Source: Celoporthe dispersa (Eukaryota; Ascomycota; Sordariomycetes; Diaporthales; Cryphonectriaceae). From it: DNA of 64,000 nucleotides. The stretch covers positions 806,001 to 870,000 of the forward strand of contig WAID01000012.1 in NCBI GenBank assembly GCA_016584495.1. The letters are read 5' to 3'. The notes beneath the pieces are model-generated. The model was not told where the DNA came from, searched no databases, and worked only from the letters and a program-made list of their open reading frames with translations. The position numbers and the translations under genes are program-made. Numbering within the stretch: the first letter of the stretch is position 1; the number at the start of each line of letters is the position of its first letter. Positions 23,242 to 35,181 of the stretch are shown in pieces.

Positions 23242-26200
23242 ATGGACGATCCAGAAGGCGCCGACCTGGATCGCAGGCGCCGAGGAGGAGGAAGAAGAAC
23301 CAGCAACAGGAGCATGAGCAGGAGTAGAGGCAGGATGGAGAACCTCCAAGATGCCGTCGGCGACGGCCACCACAGTGCTGTGCCCTCGCCGGGTCTGTAC
23401 AGAAGGGTCAGCCTGAACCAGAGCAGCTCGAGCATCTTTGAAGACGTGGAGATGGCACAGGACGAGGTAAGAAGGTGCCGCTGTGCCCCTCTAGAGAATC
23501 ACCGAACCTCCACAAACGTGAACCGGGCGCATAGCTTGACTGGCTGATCTCATCAAATGATGCCAGCTTTATTCTGGACCTGTCGCCGAGTCCCTCCCCA
23601 CGAGCATATCAGCCTTTCACCGTCGCCGGAGCCGCGCCGACTCGACCACCAGTTTCGCATTCTACCCAGACGACCCTGAGGATCTAGACAGAGAGGCGCT
23701 GCTGGCCGAGGAGGGGTTCGCGTCGATCGAGGACCTGGACGAGGCTCCCTTCGCGGTAGATATCGGCGACGAAGACGACGACGAGGCAGTCACCGGTGTG
23801 CTTCTCCCACAGGAGAGCCCGGACTCCAGCGACAGGCCGTCACAGGATGACGACTCCTTCGCGCGCAGGCGCTCCTCGGCCCACTCTCACCACTCGGTCC
23901 ACTCACGACTGATACGGCGCGAGAGTAATATGACCGAGACGAGTGCCTACGGTGGCGGACGCTTCTCACAAAAGGTGTACATGCAAAATGAAGACCTGAT
24001 GATCGTCATCGCCGGGTTTCGGACCAGCACCGTCGGGCTGACCGCGTACATGTTCATGTGTGTGACATCTTTTGGGCTAGCTTGGCTCCTGTTTCGGTGG
24101 TTACCAAGATGGCACGTCTGGTTGACCGGGAAGAAGGCGCCGCTCAGGGAGGCGTCGTGGGTGGTCATCGAGAACCAGTGGAATGAGATGGCCATCCTGG
24201 ACGTTGATGCCAAGCCCTACGGACGGGCGCTCTCCACGGTCTTTGGGAGCCCCGGGAAGAAGCTCTCGTCGAGTGCGTACGCCTTGGAGTATGACGACGA
24301 TCCGATCTTGGACGAGCTGAGGGTACTCAACTACCGTTATGTGCGGTTCTACTACCACCCGCTCGGCGACAAGTTCAGGGTGAGCAACGGATGGAAGGAT
24401 CCTCTGTGGACTGACGTGCTGGCCGTCAAGGAGGGCGTGGACAGCGAGGAAAAGAGCAATCGCGAGCTGGTGTTCGGGTCGAACCTCATCGATATCGAGC
24501 AGAAATCGGTCTTCCGGCTCCTCGTCGACGAGGTGTTCCACCCGTTCTACGTGTTCCAGATCGCAAGTCTGGTGCTCTGGTCGATGGACTCGTATTACTA
24601 CTACGCCGTTGCCATCTTCGTCATGTCCGTGGTCAGTATCGCGACCACTCTCATCGAGACCCGCTCGACGATGAAACGCCTCAGGGAGATCTCTCGCTTC
24701 GAGTGCGACGTCCGGGTGCTGAGAGATGGGTTCTGGAGCTACATCAGCTCGGGGGAACTAGTGCCAGGCGACATCTACGAAGTGACTGATCCGAATCTAT
24801 CACAATTCCCGAGCGACAGCCTTCTACTCAGCGGGGACTGCATCGTCAACGAGAGCATGCTGACAGGAGAGTCGGTGCCTGTCTCCAAGGTCCCGGCCAC
24901 GGACGACACCCTGAGAGACATGAACTTGTCAGCATCACAGGTCATGCCGGAGATTGCGCGACATTTCCTATTCTGTGGCACCAAAATCATCCGCGCCAGG
25001 AAACCTCAGGATGACCGGAACGAGGAGGCCGTAGCGCTGGCCATGGTGGTCAGGACAGGCTTTGACACCACCAAGGGAGCCTTGGTCCGAAGCATGCTCT
25101 TCCCCAAACCTTCGGGGTTCAAGTTCTACCGGGACTCGTTCCGCTACATAGCAGTGATGGGATGTGTGGCTCTGGTGGGCTTCACGGCCTCGTTCGTCAA
25201 CTTCATACGCTTGGGGCTGGCCTGGCACCTCATCATTGTTCGGGCGCTAGACTTGATCACCATCGTCGTGCCGCCTGCCCTGCCCGCCACGCTGACAATC
25301 GGCACCAACTTCGCGTTGAACCGGCTCAAGGCGAAGCAAATCTTCTGCATCAGCCCGCAGAGAGTCAATGTCGGCGGCAAGCTAGACATTATGTGCTTTG
25401 ATAAGACTGGGACGCTCACCGAGGATGGCCTAGATATTCTGGGCGTTCGGGTAGCAAATCGGGCAGCGAATCGATTTGACGACGTCCTGACTGATCCGGT
25501 AACAATGGTACCCCGAGCAGAGTCTGCTGCCAACGGGGTCTCTACTCCGTCTTACGACGTGCAGAAAGCAGCTCTATACACAATGGCTACATGTCACTCC
25601 CTACGATCTATCGATGATGAGCTTGTCGGAGACCCGTTGGATGTCAAGATGTTTGACTTCACTCGGTGGACATACGAGGAAGGCCAGCAGAGCTCCGGTG
25701 GCGACGATGATGAGGAGAACCTAGGTCTCTCACCATCCGTCGCAAGGCCGCCTCCAGAGATGGCCCATGAACTGAGCAGCACCAACAGGGCCGGCGAATC
25801 GGTGCCTGTCGAGCTGGGCGTGCTCAAGCTGTTTGAGTTCGTCTCCCAGCTCCGGAGGATGAGTGTCGTCGTTCGTACGTTTGGCCAGCAGAGTGGAGAC
25901 ATCTATGTCAAGGGAGCGCCGGAGTGCATGCGAGACATCTGTCGACCGGAGAGCTTTCCCTCGGACTACGACGAGCAGCTGGCGTACTATACTCACAAGG
26001 GTTATCGCGTGATCGGGTGTGCCACAAAGCATATCAAGAAGCTGACCTGGGTCAAGGCGCAGAAGATGACGCGAGCAGATGTCGAGTCAGACCTTGACTT
26101 TGTTGGTTTCATCATCTTCGAGAACAAGCTGAAACCGAGCACGGCGGCGGTGCTCGATGAACTCCTGCAGTCCAATATCGGTGCTGTGATGGTGACGGGG

Positions 26201-27499
26201 GACAACATACTCACAGCCATCAGCGTTGCCAGAGAGTGCAACATGATCAACAAGACTGCACACTGCTTCGTACCTCGCTTCGCCGAAGGACACCCGAGGG
26301 ATCCCGAAGCGAAGCTGCAGTGGGAGAGCATTGACGACCCTGCCTACCAGCTGGACGAGAGGACACTAGTGCCGCTGCCAGCACCAGTGGAAGGAGACGC
26401 CTCGCTCCCATACAACATCTCCAACCTACGCAACTACTCTATTGCCGTCAGCGGCGATGTCTTTCGCTGGGTTGTCGACTTCGCGCCCGTCGAGGTGCTC
26501 CACAGGATGCTTGTTGCTGGCAAGATATACGCACGCATGTCACCTGACGAGAAGCATGAGCTCGTGGAGAAGCTCCAGAGCATCGACTACTGTGCTGGCT
26601 TCTGCGGCGACGGCGCCAATGACTGCGGTGCGCTCAAGGCGGCAGATGTGGGTATCTCGCTCTCCGAGGCCGAAGCATCAGTAGCAGCCCCGTTTACGAG
26701 CCGGGTCTTCGATATCACCTGTGTACCTGCCGTCATCCGCGAAGGCCGCGCAGCCCTCGTCACCAGCTTCAGCTGCTTCAAGTACATGAGCCTGTACTCG
26801 GCGATCCAGTTCTGCTCCGTGTCCTTCCTCTACGCCTCCGCCTCCAATCTCGGGGACTTCCAGTTCCTCTTCATCGACCTGGCGCTGATCCTGCCCATCG
26901 CGGTGTTCATGTCCTGGGCAGGACCGTTTCCCGAGCTCTGCCGCAAGAGGCCCACCGCAGACCTGGTCTCCCGCAAGGTATTGACCCCTCTCATTGGGCA
27001 GATGTGCATCTGCATCCTGATCCAGGCCGTGTCGTTTGTGGTGGTCCGGAAACAGCCGTGGTTCATCCCACCCAAGGTGAATCACGACAAATCGAATATC
27101 AAGAACTCGGAAAACACAGCGCTGTTCCTGGTCAGCTGTTTTGAGTACATCTTGTCTGGGATCGTGCTTAATGCCGGCCCGCCGTTCCGTGTCGGCGTGA
27201 GGAAGAACTGGCCCTTTTTAGTGACGATTGGTGTGACAATGCTGATCACGTTGTACATGGTGATGGGGCCCGCGCGCTGGCTGGCCAAGGGGATGCAGCT
27301 GACCAAGATCAGTTGGGATTTCAAACTGTTTCTTGTCATGCTGGGCCTGGTCTATATCGCCACCGCCTGGACGGGCGAACAGCACGTATTCCAGAGGCTG
27401 GCGAGGGTCTTTGGCAAGCTCAGACAGGCGGCGACCGGGAGGAGGAAGCAGAGAAAACAATACAAGGTCATCAGGGAGGAGATGCTGGGGCTGATGTAG
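23242..27499 (+). CDS. P5B-type ATPase (Ypk9 / ATP13A2-like)
   Basis: Vacuolar/lysosomal P-type ATPase; human ATP13A2 exports polyamines from lysosomes and yeast Ypk9 gives metal resistance. Two exons, 23242-23466 and 23567-27499, joined in phase 0 by a 100-nt intron, give 1,385 aa with no frame break. An acidic, Ser/Arg-rich N-terminal tail is followed by a P5B membrane entry region. Key motifs: TGES (about 508-511, actuator), PPALPA (about 644-649; this form marks P5B, whereas P5A/Spf1 has PPELP), DKTGT with phosphorylated Asp about 687, KGAPE (about 857, nucleotide binding) and GDGANDCGAL (about 1089). The last transmembrane segments lie around 26760-27370. The long uninterrupted exon contrasts with the broken genes on either side. 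Confidence 0.95.
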
Positions 27500-28163
27500 G
27501 GTGTTGGGCCTCTGCCACATGACCCTGTTTGGAGCACTAAGGTTGATCTGATGATGGGACGAACTGCTGTAAATCCGAAGAGATCTTAATAGCAGATTCT
27601 ATCCTACATGCTCAAGTATATATACCATGGCACAAACGTAGGGGGGAAAAGTACCTTGCTTACACACTTTCATCATTGACACTTGTGAATAAGTCAACTA
27701 CTGTACTGTCCAAAATTCGTGTGTTAAATTAATAAAATAAAACACCCACCTCGATTCTAATCATCGTGCAGATTTGCTGATCGCTTGGGCCTCATCCCAT
27801 GTTTTATGCTACCCAGTTGAGGCTTGGTCCGGTGGGAAATCGCACCCTGAATGTGTTTCACGGCTTGGACCCTCCCGTGGCTGCACTATGACCGCATGAC
27901 TCTAGGCACGAACGCCGCTGCCCTCAATTATTAGCCTCAACACTTTCGACCACTACGGATTGAAGTGACCTTCTCGATTCTCACAGATAAACTTCCCACA
28001 GAAAGAAGCTTGCTGCTTTTTTCTTTTTTTTTTTCTCTTCTTTCTTTTGTTCCAGGTTTTAGTGTCCAGTCCTGAGACCTAATTGGCTGTGGGCACTTAC
28101 TCTCTCTCAATTGACTTCCGGTGAAAACATTCAAGAATACAACACAGCACCAAAGAAGTCAAA
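27500..28163. other. Intergenic, P5B ATPase / methyltransferase
   Basis: No gene seen. It includes the ATPase 3' region, an AT-rich stretch (about 27700-27760) and the promoter of the methyltransferase with a poly-T/CT tract at about 28015-28050. Confidence 0.55.
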
Positions 28164-29668
28164 ATGAACTACGGTGAGTCTCTCTCTCTCTTATGCTTCT
28201 TTCTCTGTCTCTCCATGTGTGTTCACATATATCTGTGTATTGTGTGTGTGTGTGTGTGTGTGTATGTGTGTGTGTGTTCACTACACACAAACGGCAAGAC
28301 ACACATATCTCAACCCCAACTCTCATAGCCCCCACGTTCTTCCCGCCATATAATCTAAACTACCCAACCAGAATCCCTCCTCGACACCGTCCTCGATAAC
28401 GGCTACCTCCCCCACGTCGTGATCCGCGCCGGAATCCGCCGCCAGCTCCGCCAGCGCCTAGACGAGATCCGCTCCGACACCGCGGCCGCGGCCCTGCAGC
28501 GCAAGATGGAATACATCACGGCGTCGCGCGCCCGGCCCATCGCCGTCGAGACGGCTACCGCCAACCAGCAGCACTACGAGGTCGGCACGGGTGTCTATCT
28601 GCAGACGCTGGGGCCGCGGGTCAAGTACTCGGCGTGCTTGTATCCTAAGGGGAGCGAGACTTTAGGCGAGGCGGAGGTTGCCATGTTGAGGGCTTATGTG
28701 GAGCGTGGGGAGCTGCGGGATGGGATGGATGTGCTGGATCTAGGGTGAGTTCTTGGGCCCTTCTTCTTTCTCTCCCTCTCACTCTTCATTCGCCAGCTCC
28801 CTCCTGTTCTGTATCTTCATGGGCGAGAAAGCGATATTGCTGACGAGGATATTCTGTGGCGTAAAGGTGCGGCTGGGGCTCGGGAGCGCTCTTCTTCGCT
28901 GAGATGCTGCCCAACTCCAAGGTCACTGCGTTCTCAAACTCCAAGACCCAGAAGCAGTTTATCGATGCCAGGGCGGAGGAGAAGGGCTTGAAGAACCTGA
29001 CGGTCATCACGGGAAATGTGGTGGATTATGAATTCGAGCCTGAGAGCTTCGATCGGGTTGTCTCAATCGAGGTGAGTAACTAATGTCTCTCTTGCCCCCC
29101 CCTCTCCCCTTCCGGACTCGTTTCCACGCAGCCTAGCACTGACAAACCCGCAAGATGTTCGAGCACATGAAGAACCATGAAAAGCTCATGGCAAGGTGGC
29201 CAGGGCCCTGAGGCCGGGCGGAAAGCTCTTCCTACACATCTTCTGCCACAAGGATACCCCGTACGACTACGAGGAGGGCTGGATGACCACGCACTTCTTC
29301 ACCGGGGGCACGATGCTGTCTCTGGACTTGCTGCTGTATCACCAGAAGGACCTCAAGATTGAAAAACAGTGGTGGGTGAACGGGGTGCACTATTCCAAGA
29401 CCTGCGAGGTGAGTTGCCATTCCATGCTTGGGAGATGAATGAAATGTACCGGCGCGCGCTGACGTGATAAAAGGACTGGCTCTCGACGATGATCAAGAAC
29501 AAGAAGAAGCTGTGGCCGCACCTCGTCGAGACGTATAGTGAGGAGAACGCCCTCACGTGGTACAACAGGTGGCAGATCTTCTACATGGCGTGCTCTGAAT
29601 TGTTCGCATTCGAGGGAGGTGACACCTGGGGGGTCGGCCATTATCTGTTCCAGAAGCCTAGCTCATGA
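28164..29668 (+). CDS. Cyclopropane-fatty-acid-synthase-like SAM methyltransferase, one frame break
   Basis: Belongs to the CFA synthase / coclaurine N-methyltransferase-like family of SAM-dependent methyltransferases; the substrate cannot be told. Exons: 28164-28173, 28372-28744, 28867-29071, 29155-29408, 29474-29668. The first coding exon is only ATG AAC TAC G, spliced over a 198-nt intron rich in TG. SAM-binding motif I is VLDLGCGWGSGALFFAEM, split by intron 2. Later come ITGNVVDYEFE, SIEMFEHMKN and ALRPGGKLFLHIFCHK. In exon 4 the frame breaks after HEKLMA near 29191-29196 and resumes as VARALRPGG. The exons sum to 1,037 nt, so one added base gives 345 aa in frame. CFA-like proteins usually end with a Tyr/Trp-rich helix as here (WYNRWQIFYMACSELFAF). 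Confidence 0.88.
28241..28277. repeat. (TG)n microsatellite within the first intron of the methyltransferase gene
   Basis: About 18 TG units with one TA interruption, wholly inside intron 1. Confidence 0.93.
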
Positions 29669-29998
29669 TTGCCATGCCACAAAAGTGCACCCCAAGTAGA
29701 TCTCCCTTCTCACAGGTAGAAACATATATCGCTTCCAGGTTTGACGAGTCCTCTCAATTTCACTGATCCTGCGACTTTGCCTGACCCATTCACCCCCTCT
29801 TCCGCTGGTCGTGCCGTGTGACTCTTCCATGTTTCTGAGTGTGCTCCGAAAACGAGCAGTGTGACCGTAACGCCGAGATTCTAATGACCATATGCGTACA
29901 CCAGTTATTTTTTTTCTTTCCTTACTAGAGAACGGATCGTCTAGTGGTCCCAAGGGTGCTTCTGGCCGAACAACACAGCTCCTATATAGCCACATGCG
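29669..29998. other. Convergent intergenic
   Basis: The 330-base gap between the 3' ends of the methyltransferase and the small complex I-like gene. No gene or RNA seen. Confidence 0.6.
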
Positions 29999-30272
29999 TC
30001 AGTAGGCCGGCTTCAGTACTGTGGTCGGGTCGCCCGGGTGATCATCATTCGGGATAGGTAAATACGGACCGTCCTTCTTCATGCGGTACATAATCTGTGG
30101 CGGAGAGGGAGTTAGCGATGGCAAGTCCTTCGAGCTAATTGGGGCCAGAGAGGAGAGGACGACGTACGAAAAACCACATGGTCGCGCCCAGGCCTGTCGC
30201 GACAAAGCGGTAGGAAGGCGGAACGTTTGGCCTGAAGGTGGAAGGAAGGCCCTTGGGAGGTTGGGGAGCCAT
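29999..30272 (-). CDS. Small single-span membrane protein, possible mitochondrial complex I accessory subunit
   Basis: Two exons, 30168-30272 and 29999-30094, joined in phase 0 by a 73-nt GT-AG intron, give 66 aa. The N-terminus is Pro-rich (APQPPKGLP). A transmembrane helix around residues 22-40 (FVATGLGATMWFFIMYRM) is followed by KKDGP. The arrangement of one helix then a YR-KKDGP junction resembles the small NDUFB2-like subunit of fungal complex I in my memory. The end here (LPIPNDDHPGDPT and LKPAY) differs from the GWKHPW-type tail I would expect. The family call is therefore tentative; the gene model itself is well supported by splice sites and phase. It is divergent from BUR1. Confidence 0.6.
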
Positions 30273-30967
30273 GATCTCTCGCGCGATAAAGGCTTTGGTC
30301 GTGAGGATGTCACGTCTGGGGATGAGAATTTGAGGAGAGGTGGTTAGGCTTGTCTGTCGACCTCGGGAAAATGAATGTATGTCATGAAGTCGGAAGTGGA
30401 GGCTCTTGTTGCAAAGCTCCACTGTGTGTGATGCCGATGCAGTGCCCTTGTCGGGAGTTGGTCTGTGCGTCGGCCCCTACCACAGATTGGATGGTACAAA
30501 AGATGGAAGGGTACTGAGGTACTTCTGACCCTTGCAGTCCTCTCCAAAACTACCAACAAGCAAATGACGGCGCGCACTTGGGGAGGGTGGGCTTTCAACT
30601 TTCCAACCCTCCAAACTCTCTGACCTCAACCGCCACTTTTTGTCTTTTTCTTGTTTTTTCTCTTAATCGCAGTCGCCGTTCTTTTCAATCGTCCTTCTGG
30701 ACACAAGACATGATAAGAGAAGATTTTAGAAAAATTAGAGGCATGGTTCAAACGCTGCCTTCTTCATCACAAGGTCTACCGTCCCTAGCTTCAATGAACT
30801 CTTAAACCCAAACAGCAGACTTTTGGGTGCCGGAAGCTGAAGCTCAGCCCAAACTAACCTTACATACCATCGCCACCCCACCACCCTCCTACCAACACTC
30901 CCACCAGCGCGCGACACGGCTACGAGACACTGAGCGACGAGACCTGGAAGCGGCCTCGCCCACCACG
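30273..30967. other. Divergent promoter region, complex I-like gene / BUR1
   Basis: These 695 bases must hold both promoters. In the BUR1 leader an ATG at 30710 opens a 31-codon upstream frame ending at about 30805; whether it is transcribed depends on an unseen start site. Confidence 0.5.
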
Positions 30968-33166
30968 ATGAGCGCGTCATCCTTCGGTGCCGGCGCGACC
31001 GCCTCGCCGTACGCTTTCGCCGTTCAGCACCAGCGCCCGAAAAACAGTTTCTCGGGCTGCTCCCGCATCGGCGACTACGAGCTCCTGGGAAAGCTGGGCG
31101 AGGGAACGTTTGGCGAGGTCCACCGCGCCAGGTCGAAGAAGACGGGCGCTGTTGTCGCGCTGAAGAAGATCATCATGCACAACGAGAAAGATGGGGTAAG
31201 TCTGGGGTGGGGGAGAAGGAACCCACGAGAGCAGCCATGGCGCATTCTACGCCGGGGCGGGGGCGACCGCTAACGCGCAACGGTTCAGTTTCCCATCACG
31301 GCCCTGCGAGAGATCAAACTCCTCAAGCTCTTGTCGCATAAGAACGTCCTCAAGATGGAGGACATGGCAGTGGAGCATCCACCAAGGAGCAGTGGGTTCT
31401 AGGTTTCCCTCCCCAAAAGGCACGGCAGTCGCTGACTGACATGATACCTGTTAGCCGACAAGCGCAAGAAGCCTATCATCTATATGGCCACGCCGTACAT
31501 GGACCACGATCTCTCAGGTCTCCTCGACAACCCCACCATCAGGTTTACCGAGCCGCAGATCAAGTGCTACCTGCAGCAGCTTCTCGAGGGCCTGAAGTAC
31601 CTACACGAGAACAAGATTCTACACCGAGATATGAAGGCAGCCAACCTTCTCATCAGCAATAAGGGTATCCTCCAGATCGCAGACTTTGGTCTGGCGAGGC
31701 TGTACGATGAGCCGCCACCCAAGAAGGGCTGTGGAGGCGGCGACGGCAGACGCGACTACACTAGTCTCGTGGTCACGCGCTGGTACAGACCCCCTGAGCT
31801 GCTTCTTCACCTCAAGAAGTATACCACTGCTATTGACATGTGGGGTGTTGGGTATGTGACTCCGCCGCCTCTGGGGTTTGCTGGGATTCTGTGCTCACCA
31901 CGACTCAATAGTTGCGTTTTCGGAGAGATGCTCTGGGGCAAACCGATCTTGGCTGGCGAGAGCGACGGGCACCAGTTAGAGATCATCTTCGACCTGTGCG
32001 GAACTCCCACGGACGAGAATATGCCTGGCTGGAGGCAACTCCCCGGGGCGGAAGGCATCAAACCACGACCGCGACCCGGCGACTTGAGCCATCGCTTTGG
32101 CAAGTGAGTGATAGTCTGGCCAGAGACCGACTGCCAGATTGGGCGCGCGGCTAACCCAGATACTAGATATGGGCCAGGGGCTGTGTCTCTCCTCAAGCAG
32201 CTGCTCCGTCTTGACTGGAAGAAGCGCGTCAATGCGATCGATGCGCTCGAGCATCCTTACCTTCACAGTGCTCCATTCCCTGCCAAGCCGAGCGACCTGC
32301 CCGCCATGGAGGAAAGTCACGAGCTCGACCGCAGAAAGTTCCACGACAGGAAGGCCGCGCTGCCCCCTGCTCCTAAAGGTGGCACCGTGGGACGCGGACC
32401 CCAACACGGGACCGGCGGTCCGGACGCTGCGTTCAACAGCGGTGACGGTTTCGGAGGACGCAACGGCATGAACGGCGGTCGATACCCCCGTCATCGCAGA
32501 GGACCGGGCCATTTCCTGGCGAGAGAATGCCTGCCTGGTCTAGAGCACCCCATGGACTCCCTCCACGACCGCCGCCACCGGTTGAGAACTATGGTGGTAG
32601 TGGGCACAGGGATAGGGACCGCCCCCACGCAGCAACAGGGCCGGGGGTGGGGGTGGTAGGAGCGACGCAGATGGTTATGCTCGAGGTAGCAGAAATGATA
32701 CCGACACGTATATCCCCAGCTACGCACCAGAACGTTCAGACAGATACGAACAAGAGCATCGACGTCGAGATCGAGGGGACTCGCGCCGAACACGAAGTCG
32801 CTCGCCAGTTGGATCGCGAGTGGCTGACCGGGGAGAACGTGACCACAGGGATCGTAGGTAGGATCACGGTCACCGCGGTCAGAGCTACCACTGGACGCCA
32901 CCCTCTCTCCAACTCCGACATGAAGGCCATGAGCGGGCTCGGTACGACACGGGGGGCATTCACGTCGCAATCATATTGCGCGCAGCCATGACGAAAGCGC
33001 TCACCTGCGTGTCCCGCCACGTCAGTTCAGCTTCCTCGAGACCAGCCACAATCTTTCTTACGATGATGCCGGCTCTGATGGTCGGCAGGACCCACACTTT
33101 CATGAACAATATTTCACGACTGCTGAGCATAGCTCCGTGTACGACAAGCCGAACGACGGCATGTGA
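30968..33166 (+). CDS. BUR1: Bur1-type cyclin-dependent kinase (CDK9 family), C-terminal tail broken
   Basis: Kinase of the Bur1-Bur2 complex that phosphorylates RNA polymerase II CTD linkers and Spt5 during elongation. Exons: 30968-31195, 31289-31391, 31455-31851, 31912-32103, 32167 to the end. Kinase features in order: GKLGEGTFGEV (glycine loop), VALKKI, PITALREIKLLK (the PSTAIRE-equivalent), HRDMKAANLL (catalytic loop), ADFGLAR, YTSLVVTRWYRPPE (T-loop) and the fungal Bur1 stretch ESHELDRRKFHDR. After about 32480 the frame must change at CCCCC (32485-32489) to give SSQRTGPFPGER, then at a G run (32643-32653) to give an Arg/Asp/Ser-rich tail. A TAG at about 32866 and a G run at about 32951 leave the last part uncertain. 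A plausible final stop is TGA at 33164-33166. Confidence 0.88.
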
Positions 33167-34368
33167 GGCTCCGCCCTCGCGGGCGAAGAGGAGGTCATGT
33201 GTCGAATCTAGGATTCAAGAACTCTCTAGCCTAGGTCACGTTGGGCAATATGAGGGGAGATAATCACGTATAGAGCATCCACGGGCGTTTTTTTTTAGTG
33301 AATTTTGGGGGAATAGGGGAAAAAGAGAATGCACTCACCAGAGAGGATTAGTACCAGCGTCTGCGTTTGGAGTTAGGCTGTTTGTGTTCGTCACGGTAGA
33401 GACAGGTTGGCTTTGCTTTATTATTATTCCAGCTGGTCATATCGGCGGGCGGATGGGCGGACGGGCAAGGTAATGGGAAGGTAGGAGGGGGAGGTATAAG
33501 CTTGGTACAGGTTAGATTCAGAAGCTATCCTGGCGCGCCTAAAGCTACGGAGTAGTCATTTGCTAATCATCCACCGGCCTATCATGCATGTCATGTGTAG
33601 TGAGAATGTATGCAGGCAGAGGTAAGATTCAATCTTGCCTTGGCTACCTGGTCCGAATACTCCTCCGGCATGCCGTTTTGCATTTCACGATATGATTGAA
33701 CATTGTCGGCTACGTTAGCATGAGGATCTATAAGAGAGACTTTGTTAATGAAGAAAGAGAACTATTGATTACTAAACCACAATAAAGTCCCAGGCTACCT
33801 AGCTATTATCACTGCTATCTTGCGTGGGTCTAGTTGGTGAATATATGAGGCAGCCCGCAACGCTGAGTTTTTATACTGCTCGCTCAATGACAAGACGGCC
33901 GCGCACAACAACACTTCACTATCCCTGCACCCAGAGCCAACATGCATTCATCAAAACCTCGAACCGCAGCTCCCGACGGCCGTGAGGGTCGCAGGCCACA
34001 CTCCTCAGCCCATTGGCCGGGCTGTGAGCCGTGCTGCATGCAGGTGTGTTCCACGTCTCAGCCTTTGCCAGCGAAGAGGCGCAGCTGCAGGCTGCCGAAC
34101 GGGTCGACCAGGCTCTGGGCGGCTGTCCATCCTCGGTGATCAAAGAACGGGCTGGGCTGTTTCTCCTTCATAAAAAAGCCATCTGTCCACCGGAAAAGTG
34201 AGGTGTTGGAAGCTCTCTTCAGTCAAGCCGACTATTTCAAGCTTGCCTGCTTAGCCCTTATTCACAACACTCAGCCCAAACACTTGCACAGTCCGATCTT
34301 CTTTCATTATCCACCAAATTAATCACAATACACCCACCCAGCCCCATTCCCTCCTACAGACCTAAACC
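33167..34368. other. Intergenic, BUR1 / ISG12-like gene
   Basis: No gene supported. BUR1 3' region, then AT-richer DNA (about 33590-33860) and a CT-rich leader before the next ATG. Confidence 0.55.
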
Positions 34369-34988
34369 ATGCCGTCCATCGCCCTGCTGTTCGCCGATAC
34401 CCAGCCCATGCTCGCCCGCGGCATGTCAGATGTCTTTCACGGCTGCTGCAGCGTGCCCGACGTCGGACAGCCGCTTGCAGAGTACTGGGCCAACTTCACG
34501 GTCTGGCTGTCCCAGCCACGTAAGTCTTTCCGTGCAGCCTAATAATTTCGAGATCGGGGCTGAGAAAAGAGAGAAAAAAAAATTGGTAATTTTCTCAGAT
34601 ATCCTAGCCGTCGTCATAGCTTGGGCTATCACATTCACGTTGACCTGCACGGTCATCATGTGTCTTGGTTTCGGCCCCGTGGGAATCATTGCAGGTGAGG
34701 AAACCCAACCATTCACCGCCAAGGGCTCTTCAGCGCAAACTTGCCTTGCGCCTCCTTTACGTTCTGCTAAACTAATTCTTCTTCCTCGTCCTCCCCCCTC
34801 TACAAGGATCCGCTGCGGCTGCTTTCCAGTCTTTCATGTATGGCGGCTTCACGCCTGCCGGGGGTCTCTTTGCGACACTGACGAGCATGGCTATGGTGGG
34901 CACGCTGATGCCGTGGCTCGCAGCTATCGCGGCGGTGCTAGCGACTTTCGTATCAGCTATGGTTTGGGTCTATGGGGTTGGACGATAG
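34369..34988 (+). CDS. Small membrane protein of the ISG12/IFI6-16 (interferon-induced 6-16) family
   Basis: Three exons, 34369-34519, 34599-34694, 34807-34988, joined in phases 1 and 1, give 142 aa. After a non-repetitive N-terminus with a CC pair, a hydrophobic helix (VIAWAITFTLTCTVIM) leads into CLGFGPVGIIAGSAAAAFQS. The last exon has TPAGGLFATLTSMAMVG and a final hydrophobic helix. The GFGP-GI-AGS-AA--QS pattern followed by G-LFA-L-S is the signature of the ISG12 family (Ifi-6-16), which in animals comprises mitochondrial or nuclear-envelope membrane proteins modulated by interferon. Fungal members are known, but their job is not. Family assignment is from motif memory. Confidence 0.82.
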
Positions 34989-35181
34989 GGTGTGCTGGGG
35001 AGAGGTTCGAGGCGAGGACAAGAGGTGGTAGCAATATCGGACGCCGACATGGCTGGCTTATTTGCTTCTTCTTTCTCTCTTCCCCCCTACAGACGATAGC
35101 CCGGCATTGACAGAGTTGGTTGCACTCCAGATGAGTGCAGGGACAGGTAGTACCAGGTCATTAGGCTGCTCACAAAGGCTC

